Below the pieces are notes generated by a model. It had not been told where the DNA came from, searched no databases, and worked only from the letters and a program-made list of their open reading frames with translations. The translations under genes were made by a program, and so were the position numbers. A DNA stretch of 35,072 nucleotides from Campylobacteraceae bacterium (lineage in GTDB: Bacteria; Campylobacterota; Campylobacteria; Campylobacterales; Sulfurovaceae): positions 1 through 35,072 of the forward strand of contig JALUKQ010000187.1 of assembly GCA_027056485.1 (NCBI GenBank). The letters run 5' to 3'. This document shows, one piece after another, positions 16,554 through 24,773 of this stretch (the first letter of the stretch is position 1; each line of letters starts with the position of its first letter).

Positions 16554-17333
16554 TTATAACCACTTCTCCAACGCCTCAATATCAGTATGTGAAGTCATAT
16601 CCAAATGCACAGGAGTAACTGAAACGTACCCTTGTTTAACTGCTTGAACATCACTCATTTGTCCCTCTGTCTCTCGCCATTCATGGTTAACCAATCCTAT
16701 CCAAAAGTACTCTTGACCTCTTGGGTTTATGTGTGAGTCTGCGTCGTTGGTGTAGACTCTGCTTCCTGTTTTGGTCACTTTTAGCCCCTTACAATCTTTA
16801 GGTTGAAGAGCAGGAATGTTTACGTTTAAAAACTTTCTAGGAGCAAGAGGGAATGAACCGTCAAAGATTTTACTAACCAATTTGACTATGGTTTGGGTAG
16901 CTAATTCATAAGTACAGTTCTCTTTTTCTCTCATGTCATCAGAGAAGTCTTGAGAGATAGCAATAGCAGGAATACCTTGTAGTACAGCTTCCATAGCACC
17001 ACTAGCTGTTCCTGAGTAGGTGATGTCTTCACCCATATTTGCTCCGATATTTATGCCAGAGATAACAAGGTCAGGCATGTTCTCTTTAGAGTAAATTTTA
17101 TGTAGAGCTAAAAAGACACAGTCTGTAGGTGTACCGTCGTCTAGTTTGTAGAAGTTGTGTTCTAGTTCAACAAATCGTAGGGGTTTTGTAAGGGTCAAAG
17201 AGTGACCACAAGCAGACTTTTCAAGGGTAGGTGCTACAGTGGTAATTTCAGCCAAAGGCTTAAGAGCTTCTATAAGTGCTAAAAGAGCAGGTGAGTCGAA
17301 ACCGTCATCGTTTGTTATTAGTATTTTTTTCAT
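16554..17333 (-). CDS. surE: 5'-nucleotidase SurE
   Basis: SurE is a metal-dependent survival protein that dephosphorylates nucleoside 5'- and 3'-monophosphates and short polyphosphates. The 259 residues start MKKILITNDDG, with the metal ligands D9 and D10. They continue with SACGHSLTLTKPLR (about 39-52), DGTPTDCV (about 67-74) and the metal-binding ISGINIGANMGEDITYSGT segment (about 91-109), and have the usual family length. No clear ribosome site is seen. It is divergent from era across 65 bases and is followed by a REP-like hairpin. Confidence 0.95.
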   Translation of the reverse strand: MKKILITNDDGFDSPALLALIEALKPLAEITTVAPTLEKSACGHSLTLTKPLRFVELEHNFYKLDDGTPTDCVFLALHKIYSKENMPDLVISGINIGANMGEDITYSGTASGAMEAVLQGIPAIAISQDFSDDMREKENCTYELATQTIVKLVSKIFDGSFPLAPRKFLNVNIPALQPKDCKGLKVTKTGSRVYTNDADSHINPRGQEYFWIGLVNHEWRETEGQMSDVQAVKQGYVSVTPVHLDMTSHTDIEALEKWL

Positions 17334-17398
17334 GATGCTATGGTATACAATTAAAACTTTGATATACTACAAAAAAATTTTAAAAGTGATTGGATATA

Positions 17399-18289
17399 AT
17401 GAAAAAAGAGACAAAATCAGGTTTTATAGCTGTAGTAGGACGACCAAACTCAGGAAAGAGTACACTTCTTAACTTTTTAGTAGGTGAAAAACTTGCGATG
17501 GTATCAAAAAAAGCACAAGCAACTCGTAAACGTATGAATATCATTGTGATGCATGGTGATGACCAGCTTATTTTTGTGGATACTCCAGGAATCCATAAAA
17601 AAGAACGTTTGATTAATGAGTTTATGCTAGAAGAGGCTTTAAAGGCAATGGGTGATGCTGACTTGATTTTGTTTTTAGCTCCTATTACCGATAAGCTTGA
17701 TGAGTATGAGAAATTTTTAGCACTTAAGGAGAGTGCGAAAGTAAAACATATAGTATTGCTTACTAAGATGGATCATGTACCTCAAGGGAAAATACTTGAA
17801 AAGCTTGGTGAGTATCAAAAATATCAAGATAGATTTGAGGCGATTATTCCTTTCTCTGTAAATAAAAAAGTAGGGAAAAAACCACTTCTTGATGAGGTAG
17901 TGAAATATTTACCAGCATCTCCTGCTCTGTTTGATACTGATATTACTACTACAGAATTTGTACGTGATATCTATAAAGAGTTAATTCGTGAATCTATTTT
18001 TGAAAACCTTTCAGATGAAATTCCTTATGAGTCTGATGTAACTATAGAGAAGATAGATGAAGAGGATAATATGGATAGAATCTATGCAACAATAATAGTA
18101 GAGAAAGAGACTCAAAAAGGAATTATAGTAGGGAATAGAGGAGAAGGTATTAAGCGTGTGGGTAAATTAGCACGACAACAGCTTGAACTTTTTTCTGGAA
18201 AAAGAATCTATTTAGACCTTCATGTGGCAGTTAAAAAAGGCTGGAGTAAGTCACGTGGTGGATTAGAAGATATGGGGTATATTTTTTAA
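17399..18289 (+). CDS. era: GTPase Era
   Basis: Era binds 16S rRNA near its 3' end and assists 30S assembly. The ATG at 17399 gives 296 residues, close to the E. coli length; a TTG three codons upstream is open but needless. The motifs are G1 GRPNSGKS (14-21), G3 DTPGIH, G4 TKMD (the usual NKxD with Thr for Asn), G5 near FSVNK, and the C-terminal KH domain with IIVGNRGEGIKRVG and LHVAVKKGWS. The ribosome site is weak. Confidence 0.95.
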   Translation: MKKETKSGFIAVVGRPNSGKSTLLNFLVGEKLAMVSKKAQATRKRMNIIVMHGDDQLIFVDTPGIHKKERLINEFMLEEALKAMGDADLILFLAPITDKLDEYEKFLALKESAKVKHIVLLTKMDHVPQGKILEKLGEYQKYQDRFEAIIPFSVNKKVGKKPLLDEVVKYLPASPALFDTDITTTEFVRDIYKELIRESIFENLSDEIPYESDVTIEKIDEEDNMDRIYATIIVEKETQKGIIVGNRGEGIKRVGKLARQQLELFSGKRIYLDLHVAVKKGWSKSRGGLEDMGYIF

Positions 18290-18344
18290 TTAAAAAGTGC
18301 TATTTAATAAAAAAGAACATAAAATATTTTGTAATATTAAAATA

Positions 18345-18377
18345 TTAATATAATAATAAAAATTAATATTATATTAA
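18345..18377 (+). promoter_or_regulatory. AT-rich dyad upstream of the pilus operon
   Basis: TTAATATAATA (18345-18355) and TATTATATTAA (18367-18377) are perfect 11-base arms with an 11-base spacer, ending 23 bases before the -10 box. It could be a regulator site, but the composition (all A/T) makes chance plausible. Confidence 0.25.
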
Positions 18378-18400
18378 GAAAATATTAATGACATAAGCAA

Positions 18401-18406
18401 TATAAT
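18401..18406 (+). promoter_or_regulatory. -10 box of the pilus/competence operon
   Basis: A perfect TATAAT stands 19 bases before the first ATG of the operon. The next nine genes follow with gaps of at most 14 bases or overlaps, so this is probably the main promoter. Confidence 0.5.
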
Positions 18407-18425
18407 CTTCATAATCTTAAAAGGA

Positions 18426-19979
18426 ATGGTAGATTTAAAAATTATGTCAACAGAAAATATTGATTCTAGAATAAAAAAATATAAAAATATTATTACCATT
18501 AATTCATATTCTAATATCTATTATGAGTACAAAAATCAAGAGTTAAAAAAATTAGAAAATTTAACATATAATGATAAAAATTTTGTTATATCGTACGCTA
18601 CAAATAAAGATATGATTATCGCTTCACTAGATGTTGGTGAAGGTATTGATGAAGATGAGCTTGAAGAGACTCTAGAGATGCAAGCCTATGAAGAGTTGGG
18701 CTTAGACGAAGAGTTAGAATATACTATAAAATATCAGAAACAAGATAGTGATGAATTATCGACTATTTATAATCTATTTATTACTGAAATGGAAGTTTTA
18801 GAAGATAAACTCTCTTCTATAGTAGATGAAACGAAGTATATAGATCTACTCATACCTGCACCATTATTGTATAAGACACTCTATTCAAATAATATTTTAG
18901 AAAATAAAAATGTACACTGTTATATCTACTTTACTATGCATGATGCTTTTGTAAGTATTTATAAAGATGGTAATTTTATTTACTCTAAATCTGTAGAGTT
19001 TTCTCTTAGTCAAATATATGAAAAGTATTGTGCTTTAATAGGTGAGAAAATTCCAGAAAAAGAGTTTTTTGAAACATTTGAGTCTGAAGGTCTAAAAAGT
19101 ACAAATGGACTCTTTCAACAAAACTTAATGAAGCTTTTTGGTGAAGTCTTTTTACAGATTAATGATATTTTGATTTATGCTAAACGTGCTTATGGTATAG
19201 AGAGTATACAGAAGCTTTTTTTAGGTTCTGTAAAGGGTCCTATTATTGGTCTTGGTGATTATGGATATAATTATTTAGGTATACCTACTTTTAATTTGGA
19301 TTTTAACTTTGATATAAAAAATGATGAATGGTATGTAGACCAGTATCAATACTTTATGGTTAAATCGGCTTTAGATTATGTTCAAACTCCTGAAAATACA
19401 CTTAACTTAACCTTCCACCCTAGACCACCTACCTTTGCTAAACGAGCTAGTGGGCAGTTTATTATTGGTACAGTGTTTGCTTCTTTATTAGCATTGGGTA
19501 TACCTCTTGTTTATCTAATCCCATCATATATGAATGATGCCTATAATTTAAAATTGAATATGAATGATAAGAGTTTATCTAAAGAGGCTTCAAAATATAA
19601 AGGTATATTAAAAGAGAAACAGTTGCTTATAAAGGCAGATAAAACTGAGTTAAAAAAACTTGAAAATATCTTTGAGAATAAGGCAAAAACATTAACATCT
19701 ATACATAATAAAAAAGTAAATTATAAATTTAAATCAGGATTTCTATATACCTTTGGAAAAGATTTAAAAAAGTTTGGTGTTCATGTTGAGGCAATATCAT
19801 CTAATGAAGATAATTTTACACTCTATCTTCTTAGTAAAGATGAGAAAAAAATAACAAAATATATTAAACATATTTCAAAAAAGTATTTTAAAGATATTAA
19901 AAATATAGATATAAGACGTATTGAAATAGATGATGAAGATTTTTCATATCGTGGTGTCTTAAAGGTTGAATATAAATGA
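18426..19979 (+). CDS. PilM-PilN/GspL-like fusion of the MSHA-type machine (MshI-like)
   Basis: The 517-residue protein has a cytoplasmic part of about 340 residues, one membrane helix (about 344-366) and a periplasmic part with a coiled coil (about 370-425) and a ferredoxin-like end. In type IV pili these roles are split between the actin-like PilM and PilN; in type II secretion GspL joins them, as here. The inner-membrane assembly it would form links the cytoplasmic ATPase to the secretin. Identification rests on layout and on position before PilO-, PilP- and secretin-like genes; sequence motifs are weak. The start is unsure: the AAAAGG site almost touches the first ATG, and an ATG at 18444 is possible. 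It overlaps the next gene by ATGA. Confidence 0.68.
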   Translation: MVDLKIMSTENIDSRIKKYKNIITINSYSNIYYEYKNQELKKLENLTYNDKNFVISYATNKDMIIASLDVGEGIDEDELEETLEMQAYEELGLDEELEYTIKYQKQDSDELSTIYNLFITEMEVLEDKLSSIVDETKYIDLLIPAPLLYKTLYSNNILENKNVHCYIYFTMHDAFVSIYKDGNFIYSKSVEFSLSQIYEKYCALIGEKIPEKEFFETFESEGLKSTNGLFQQNLMKLFGEVFLQINDILIYAKRAYGIESIQKLFLGSVKGPIIGLGDYGYNYLGIPTFNLDFNFDIKNDEWYVDQYQYFMVKSALDYVQTPENTLNLTFHPRPPTFAKRASGQFIIGTVFASLLALGIPLVYLIPSYMNDAYNLKLNMNDKSLSKEASKYKGILKEKQLLIKADKTELKKLENIFENKAKTLTSIHNKKVNYKFKSGFLYTFGKDLKKFGVHVEAISSNEDNFTLYLLSKDEKKITKYIKHISKKYFKDIKNIDIRRIEIDDEDFSYRGVLKVEYK

Positions 19980-20629
19980 AAGCATGGATAGATTTATTAA
20001 ACAGTTTGGATGAGTTTTTCGAACCTAAAAGTGATAATGAAAAATGGATGACCATTGGTATGATATTTGTTGTTATTGGTTATATGTCATATAGTCTCTT
20101 TTTACCTTATGCTGAAGATAGATATAACGCTTCTGATCGTGAGAAAAAGAAACTTCAAAAAAGTATTATTACACATAAAGAGTATCTAAATAGTATTACT
20201 ATTAATGGTGATAGAGAGTTTTATATAAAGAAGTATGATCGTGATATAAAAGTATTAAAAAAGAAAATAGCAGGTGCAAATGAAGATATCAGTTTTATAT
20301 CATCTAGTTTAGAAGAACTTTCTGATTTGATGTTTAACAAAGAAAACTGGTCAAAATTTTTAAATAGTGTTGCCGAGCAAGCAAAAAAACAGAGTGTTAA
20401 TATTAACTATATAGAAAATAACTATGTTGATAATAATGGTAGCTTTGGGCATGTTTTACAGATTGCTGTTGGGTGTGATGGCTCTTATAAAAATATTACT
20501 AAGTTTGTGAATCAGTTGGAGAAGAATGTTTTAGTTACAGATATTTATGGAACTCATATTTATCTTGACCAAAACAATACAACAACAGTAGCAGACATTA
20601 ATATCTCAGTATGGGGGATTAATCACTAA
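19976..20629 (+). CDS. PilO/MshJ-like inner-membrane pilus assembly protein
   Basis: The 217 residues comprise a short cytoplasmic head, one membrane helix (about 25-43), a coiled coil (about 50-110) and a periplasmic alpha/beta domain in which a FVNQLEKNVLVTDI segment matches the PilO/GspM ferredoxin-like fold. Such proteins pair with PilN and position the pseudopilus under the secretin. It overlaps the preceding gene by four bases (ATGA) and the following gene by one base, which argues for one complex. Confidence 0.68.
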   Translation: MKAWIDLLNSLDEFFEPKSDNEKWMTIGMIFVVIGYMSYSLFLPYAEDRYNASDREKKKLQKSIITHKEYLNSITINGDREFYIKKYDRDIKVLKKKIAGANEDISFISSSLEELSDLMFNKENWSKFLNSVAEQAKKQSVNINYIENNYVDNNGSFGHVLQIAVGCDGSYKNITKFVNQLEKNVLVTDIYGTHIYLDQNNTTTVADINISVWGINH

Positions 20630-21054
20630 TGAAAAAAGTATCTATAATATCTATATTGCTTTCATCTCTATTATTTGCTGGTTCATTAAGTTCTGAAGAG
20701 ATTACAAATATGATTGCAAAGATAAAAGAGGAGAGAGTTGGAATCTCATTAGCAAAGCTAGAGATGACAGAGAACCCTTTTATTATTCATAAAAAAGAGA
20801 AAGTTGTTAAGAGTGTAGGAAAAGAAGTTGTTGAAGAAGTTCGCCAAGAGGTTGAGTATACACTGCATGCTATTTTAAATCATGCAGCATTCATCAATGG
20901 TAAATGGTATAAAAAAGGTGACAAATTGGGACTTTATCAAGTTGTTTATATTGGTAAACAGAGTGTTGATTTAACAAGTGAACTTGCAAAGAAAACACTT
21001 CATATTAAAAAAAGAAAGAATAAATTTATGAACTTAAATAAAGGAAAAAAGTAA
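20629..21054 (+). CDS. MshK/PilP/CtsR-like periplasmic protein
   Basis: A 141-residue exported protein with an N-terminal signal or anchor (MKKVSIISILLSSLLFAG), a charged linker containing TENPF, and a C-terminal HR-type domain (about 77-130): HAILNHAAFINGKWYKKGD, then VVYIGKQSVDL. The phrase hydrophobic-A-INGKWYKxGD, then V-x-L, is typical of GspC/PilP/MshK proteins that bind the N0 domain of the secretin. Its place directly before the secretin gene is the same as for mshK-mshL and for Campylobacter ctsR-ctsD. It ends in a lysine-rich tail. Confidence 0.7.
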   Translation: MKKVSIISILLSSLLFAGSLSSEEITNMIAKIKEERVGISLAKLEMTENPFIIHKKEKVVKSVGKEVVEEVRQEVEYTLHAILNHAAFINGKWYKKGDKLGLYQVVYIGKQSVDLTSELAKKTLHIKKRKNKFMNLNKGKK

Positions 21055-22574
21055 TGAACTATATTAATAAATATTTGGGACTAGGTGTGTTAATTACACT
21101 TTTAATTGCTCCCCTTCATGCCAATAGATGTGAAACGCAACTTTTTACAACAACATTAAATAGTGCATTGACTATTGGTGATGTTGTTGAAAATTTAGCA
21201 GATGCATGTGAATTATCATTAATAGTTAAAGATAAAGAGGCAAAAAAGAAATTAGCAGATAAGCTCTATTATGTTAGTTTGAATAATGCATCTTTAAATG
21301 AGTTTTTAGACACTGTTTTGGTAGAAAATGATATTACATATGAATTAGAAGATAATAAACTTAGAATATCTTATTTGAATACTAAAACATATAATTTAGA
21401 TTATATATCTGGTAGTAGGGTAGGAAAGAGTAATGCACATGTAACTATTGCCAATTCAGGTAAAGCAGGTGGACAATCTCAATCTAAAGATGGTGGCTCT
21501 GATAATGGTTCAAAAACTGGTGTTTCTATTGAAAGTAATGATGAATTTAAGTTCTGGACAACAATTGAAAAAGAGATAGAATCATTAATTAATAGACCAG
21601 AAGACCCATATACTGCACCCACGCCTATTATAAATCCTGAAGCAGGAATGATAACCGTAACAGGTACAGCTAAACAGTTAAAGAGAGTTTCAGCTTATAT
21701 CTCTAATGTCTCTAAACAGTTAAAAAATCAAGTGCTTATAGATGTTCAAATTTTAAGTGTAACTTTTGATGATAGTTATACTACTGGTGTTGATTGGAGT
21801 CAACTTTATAATTTTCAAAATATGTCAATTGCTAGTGCAAGTATGCTTCAAAATAACATTTCATCATTAACATCCATAACGGATGGTGAGTTATCAATTG
21901 GAGATATAACCTCTGCACCAAATACTGAGCCTAAAAGTTCAGGTGCTATTATTACAAGAGGTTCTGTAAAAATTAGTGATGTTGTTAAATTTTTAAAGAC
22001 ACAAGGAGATGTAAAGTCTATTTCAAATCCTAAAATTTTAACACTTAATAATCAACCAGCCTTAATATCTGTTGGTAAAGAGCTTTTTTACAAAATACAA
22101 TCTACTTCAATACTTCAAGGCTCTAGTGGAGCAGGTAGTCAACAAAGTGGTGAGACTATAGACTCTGTATTTGCAGGGATATTACTAGATATAACACCTG
22201 AAATATCAGAAGATGGGTCAATTACCTTAAAAGTAAATCCATCTATTTCAGATACTATAGATACGGTAAGTCGTGATAATTCAGGAGCTAGAAATATTCC
22301 ACCTGATTTATCAAGAAAACAGATATCTTCAGTCGTAACACTACAAGATGGGCAACATGTTATTTTAGGAGGGCTGATATCTTCTAAAACAGGGATGAAA
22401 GTTTCAAAGGTACCTCTTCTTGGAGATTTACCACTTTTGGAGTATCTGTTTAAGCATGAGGTTAAGGTAAATAATGTAGATGAATTGGTTCTTATTATTA
22501 CACCACATATTGTTAAGCGTGATAGCGAACTTTCATTAGAAAATTTAGGCTATAAGAAATTGACTTATGAATAA
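21054..22574 (+). CDS. mshL: Outer-membrane secretin, MshL/CtsD type
   Basis: The secretin forms the outer-membrane channel for the pilus or DNA-uptake pseudopilus. The 506 residues have a signal peptide (1-23, ending LHA) and an N-terminal secretin/STN-like domain (about 30-110). A Gly/Ser-rich linker (about 131-155) and an SIESNDEFKFW segment (158-168), like MshL, come before the N1-type domain. The secretin core (about 320-487) has ISNPKILTLNNQPA (323-336), VPLLGDLP (453-460) and the final ELVLIITPHIV (477-487). The start overlaps the previous stop by one base. No lipobox is present, so a pilotin or self-insertion must be assumed. Confidence 0.9.
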   Translation: MNYINKYLGLGVLITLLIAPLHANRCETQLFTTTLNSALTIGDVVENLADACELSLIVKDKEAKKKLADKLYYVSLNNASLNEFLDTVLVENDITYELEDNKLRISYLNTKTYNLDYISGSRVGKSNAHVTIANSGKAGGQSQSKDGGSDNGSKTGVSIESNDEFKFWTTIEKEIESLINRPEDPYTAPTPIINPEAGMITVTGTAKQLKRVSAYISNVSKQLKNQVLIDVQILSVTFDDSYTTGVDWSQLYNFQNMSIASASMLQNNISSLTSITDGELSIGDITSAPNTEPKSSGAIITRGSVKISDVVKFLKTQGDVKSISNPKILTLNNQPALISVGKELFYKIQSTSILQGSSGAGSQQSGETIDSVFAGILLDITPEISEDGSITLKVNPSISDTIDTVSRDNSGARNIPPDLSRKQISSVVTLQDGQHVILGGLISSKTGMKVSKVPLLGDLPLLEYLFKHEVKVNNVDELVLIITPHIVKRDSELSLENLGYKKLTYE

Positions 22575-23379
22575 TCATTTTGAGAATATAAAGAATATTT
22601 TTATAGATAGTATTGAAAGAAACAGTTATGTTGAGTTGAAATCAGCTCAATATAATTATCAACTTTTAGAGAAGAGTTTGGATAAGCCTCTTAAGATGAT
22701 ACTTCTTTTTGGAAAACCTGGTACAGGTAAAAGTATGCTTTTAAATAAGCTCTACCACAATTTAAAAGAGAGTAGAGAAATTTTTTATTTTGATGCTCCA
22801 ATTTTAAGTGAAAAAGAGTTTTTAAGACGAGTATATGAATCAATTACAAATAAAGAAGTTTCTAGAGAACTTCGTGTTAATTTTGATGCTTTGTTACGAT
22901 TTTGTCAAAAGCTTAAGGGGCAAAGAGAGATAGTCTTTTTACTTGATGAGTGTCAACTCTATTCTGAAGCATTGATGGAAAAGATACGGCTTCTTTCCGA
23001 TACTAGAACCGTTAAATTTATTATTACTTTACATAAGACAGATAATGAAGATATTATTGCAAAACAACACTTTAAAACACGTATTTGGGAAGTTGTAGAA
23101 CTGTCAAATGTAAGTGAAGATGATTTACACCTTTATATACAAAAGAAGTTGATTCAAAAAGGTTTTGTTGAAATCTCTAATATGATAAAAAAGAAACATA
23201 TTAAGTTTATCTATACCTATACGCAAGGAAATTTTAGAGAGACAAATAAGTTTCTCTATACGCTTTTTGATATTTATGAGTACTTTTATGAAAATAGACC
23301 TCATAAAGTATCAAATGAAAAATTCTCTAAGAAGTTTCTTGAGATGGCAGCATTAAAACTAGGATATATAGATGGATAA
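22567..23379 (+). CDS. mshM: MshM/CtsP-like AAA ATPase
   Basis: The 270-residue soluble ATPase of the ExeA/MshM group has Walker A GKPGTGKS (49-56), Walker B VFLLDECQ (123-130) and a sensor segment FIITLHKTD (about 151-159). Unlike ExeA it has no peptidoglycan-binding domain or membrane helix. In msh and cts loci this ATPase always follows the secretin gene; in Campylobacter the equivalent CtsP is needed for transformation. The start overlaps the secretin gene by 8 bases and its own end overlaps the next gene by 8, so translation is probably coupled. Confidence 0.82.
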   Translation: MNNHFENIKNIFIDSIERNSYVELKSAQYNYQLLEKSLDKPLKMILLFGKPGTGKSMLLNKLYHNLKESREIFYFDAPILSEKEFLRRVYESITNKEVSRELRVNFDALLRFCQKLKGQREIVFLLDECQLYSEALMEKIRLLSDTRTVKFIITLHKTDNEDIIAKQHFKTRIWEVVELSNVSEDDLHLYIQKKLIQKGFVEISNMIKKKHIKFIYTYTQGNFRETNKFLYTLFDIYEYFYENRPHKVSNEKFSKKFLEMAALKLGYIDG

Positions 23380-24208
23380 TATAAAAGAGTTAGAAAAACG
23401 CTGGTATTTTTATAAAGCAAAGCAGAGTTTACTCTCTTTAAATGCTGGTGCTTTTATTTTAATGTTGAGCCTTGGAGGTTACTATAGTTATTTAAAATCA
23501 GATGTAATTATGGGTTTATTTAATAAAAAAACATTGATTGCTGAAACAAAAACTAAAATTCCAGAACTTATTGAAGAGCCTGTTCTGATGGCTAATGCTC
23601 AAACGCTAAAAAAAGATGTTGTTATAGCTAGTAAAAATGAAGGTCTTAACTCTTCACTATATGAAGTCTCGTTAGAACCAGTTATACCTATAGTTAATAT
23701 GGAAAGTAAGAGTCGAAAAAGAACAGCTTCTAAGAGAACCTATAAAGCTACAAATAATACAAAAAGTAGTCAAAGAAAAATGGTGAAAGCAAAGGCTTCA
23801 ACTTATTTAACAGCTAGTGAACTTTCAACTATAAAACATGAAATTAAGCATAGTAGAGTTATCTCACGTGATACTGAAAATATTAAAAAAATAAATTTAA
23901 ATGGTAGTTCAGTAAATTATATAGAAACGATGAAAAAGAAATTTTCAATAAGTAAAAAACCTAGAGAAGCCCTTCTCTTAGCAAAAGCATTTTATGCAAA
24001 GGGTAAGTATAGTCAGTCAGAAAAATGGGCATTGACAGCCAATAAATTAGACAGTTCCAAGGATGAGAGTTGGCATATATTTGCAAAATCAAAAGCAAAA
24101 CTTGGTCAAAAGAATCAGGCATTGAAAATTTTATCTAGTTATTATAAAAAGAGTCATTCACCTAAAACAAAGGCACTGATAGTAAAAATTAAAACTGAAA
24201 GGTTGTAA
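23372..24208 (+). CDS. Membrane-anchored TPR protein, MshN-like
   Basis: The 278 residues have one membrane helix near the N-terminus (about 22-41), then a Lys/Ser/Thr-rich linker of about 150 residues, and a TPR-like C-terminal domain (about 190-275, KPREALLLAKAFYAKGKYS and later repeats). The layout equals MshN of Vibrio, which occupies the same place between mshM and mshE, and recalls the membrane protein CtsX in Campylobacter. The linker is low-complexity and probably spans the periplasm. Confidence 0.65.
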   Translation: MDNIKELEKRWYFYKAKQSLLSLNAGAFILMLSLGGYYSYLKSDVIMGLFNKKTLIAETKTKIPELIEEPVLMANAQTLKKDVVIASKNEGLNSSLYEVSLEPVIPIVNMESKSRKRTASKRTYKATNNTKSSQRKMVKAKASTYLTASELSTIKHEIKHSRVISRDTENIKKINLNGSSVNYIETMKKKFSISKKPREALLLAKAFYAKGKYSQSEKWALTANKLDSSKDESWHIFAKSKAKLGQKNQALKILSSYYKKSHSPKTKALIVKIKTERL

Positions 24209-24762
24209 TGAAATTTATATTATTTATATTGATGACAACATTGTTTGCGTTCTCATCAAACTTATCTAACCTTTATAAGATGTATGAGGGACAAGAGTAT
24301 ACAAAAGCGTGTGATTATGCTTCTAAGTACTATTATAAAAAAGAGAATAAAAGTAATGAAAAGTATGTAACACTTTATGGGCTCTCATGTTTAGAAACAG
24401 ATAAGATAAACCGTATAGCAACGCCAATGATACAACTTAATAGCTCTGCTACTGCTAGGGCAAATGCAAGTTACTTTTCAACCATACTTTTACAGAAGCA
24501 ACTGCTTAGACAAGCTATTATTGATGGTAAAAAAATAGATGACTTACATCTACCAACTACTACTTTTATATTATCAAAAATTTTTAATCTTTTTGTTAAT
24601 AAAGAGTATATTTTAAAAGATGGTATCTATAGATTTAAAGATAAAAGTAATAAAGAGAAAACTTATAAACTATATATAGATAAAAGTGAAAAAAGGAGTA
24701 TATATATGATAATTGACATATATAAAGATGAAAAATTTATAAAACGATATCGTTATAACTAA
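24208..24762 (+). CDS. Exported protein of unknown function within the pilus operon
   Basis: The 184 residues begin with a signal peptide (MKFILFILMTTLFAFSSN). The middle (about 20-105) is helical with a paired pattern like degenerate Sel1/TPR repeats (YKMYEGQEYTKACDYASKYY). The C-terminal 50 residues are lysine-rich beta-strand-like. I do not recognise a family. It overlaps the TPR gene by one base and precedes the ATPase gene by 11 bases, so it belongs to the same transcript. Vibrio msh loci have no gene at this spot. Confidence 0.7.
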   Translation: MKFILFILMTTLFAFSSNLSNLYKMYEGQEYTKACDYASKYYYKKENKSNEKYVTLYGLSCLETDKINRIATPMIQLNSSATARANASYFSTILLQKQLLRQAIIDGKKIDDLHLPTTTFILSKIFNLFVNKEYILKDGIYRFKDKSNKEKTYKLYIDKSEKRSIYMIIDIYKDEKFIKRYRYN

Positions 24763-24773
24763 GAGGAGAGATT

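Noticed and set aside
17390-17398. TTG start for era
   Set aside because: The ATG at 17399 gives the normal Era N-terminus; the TTG only adds three residues.
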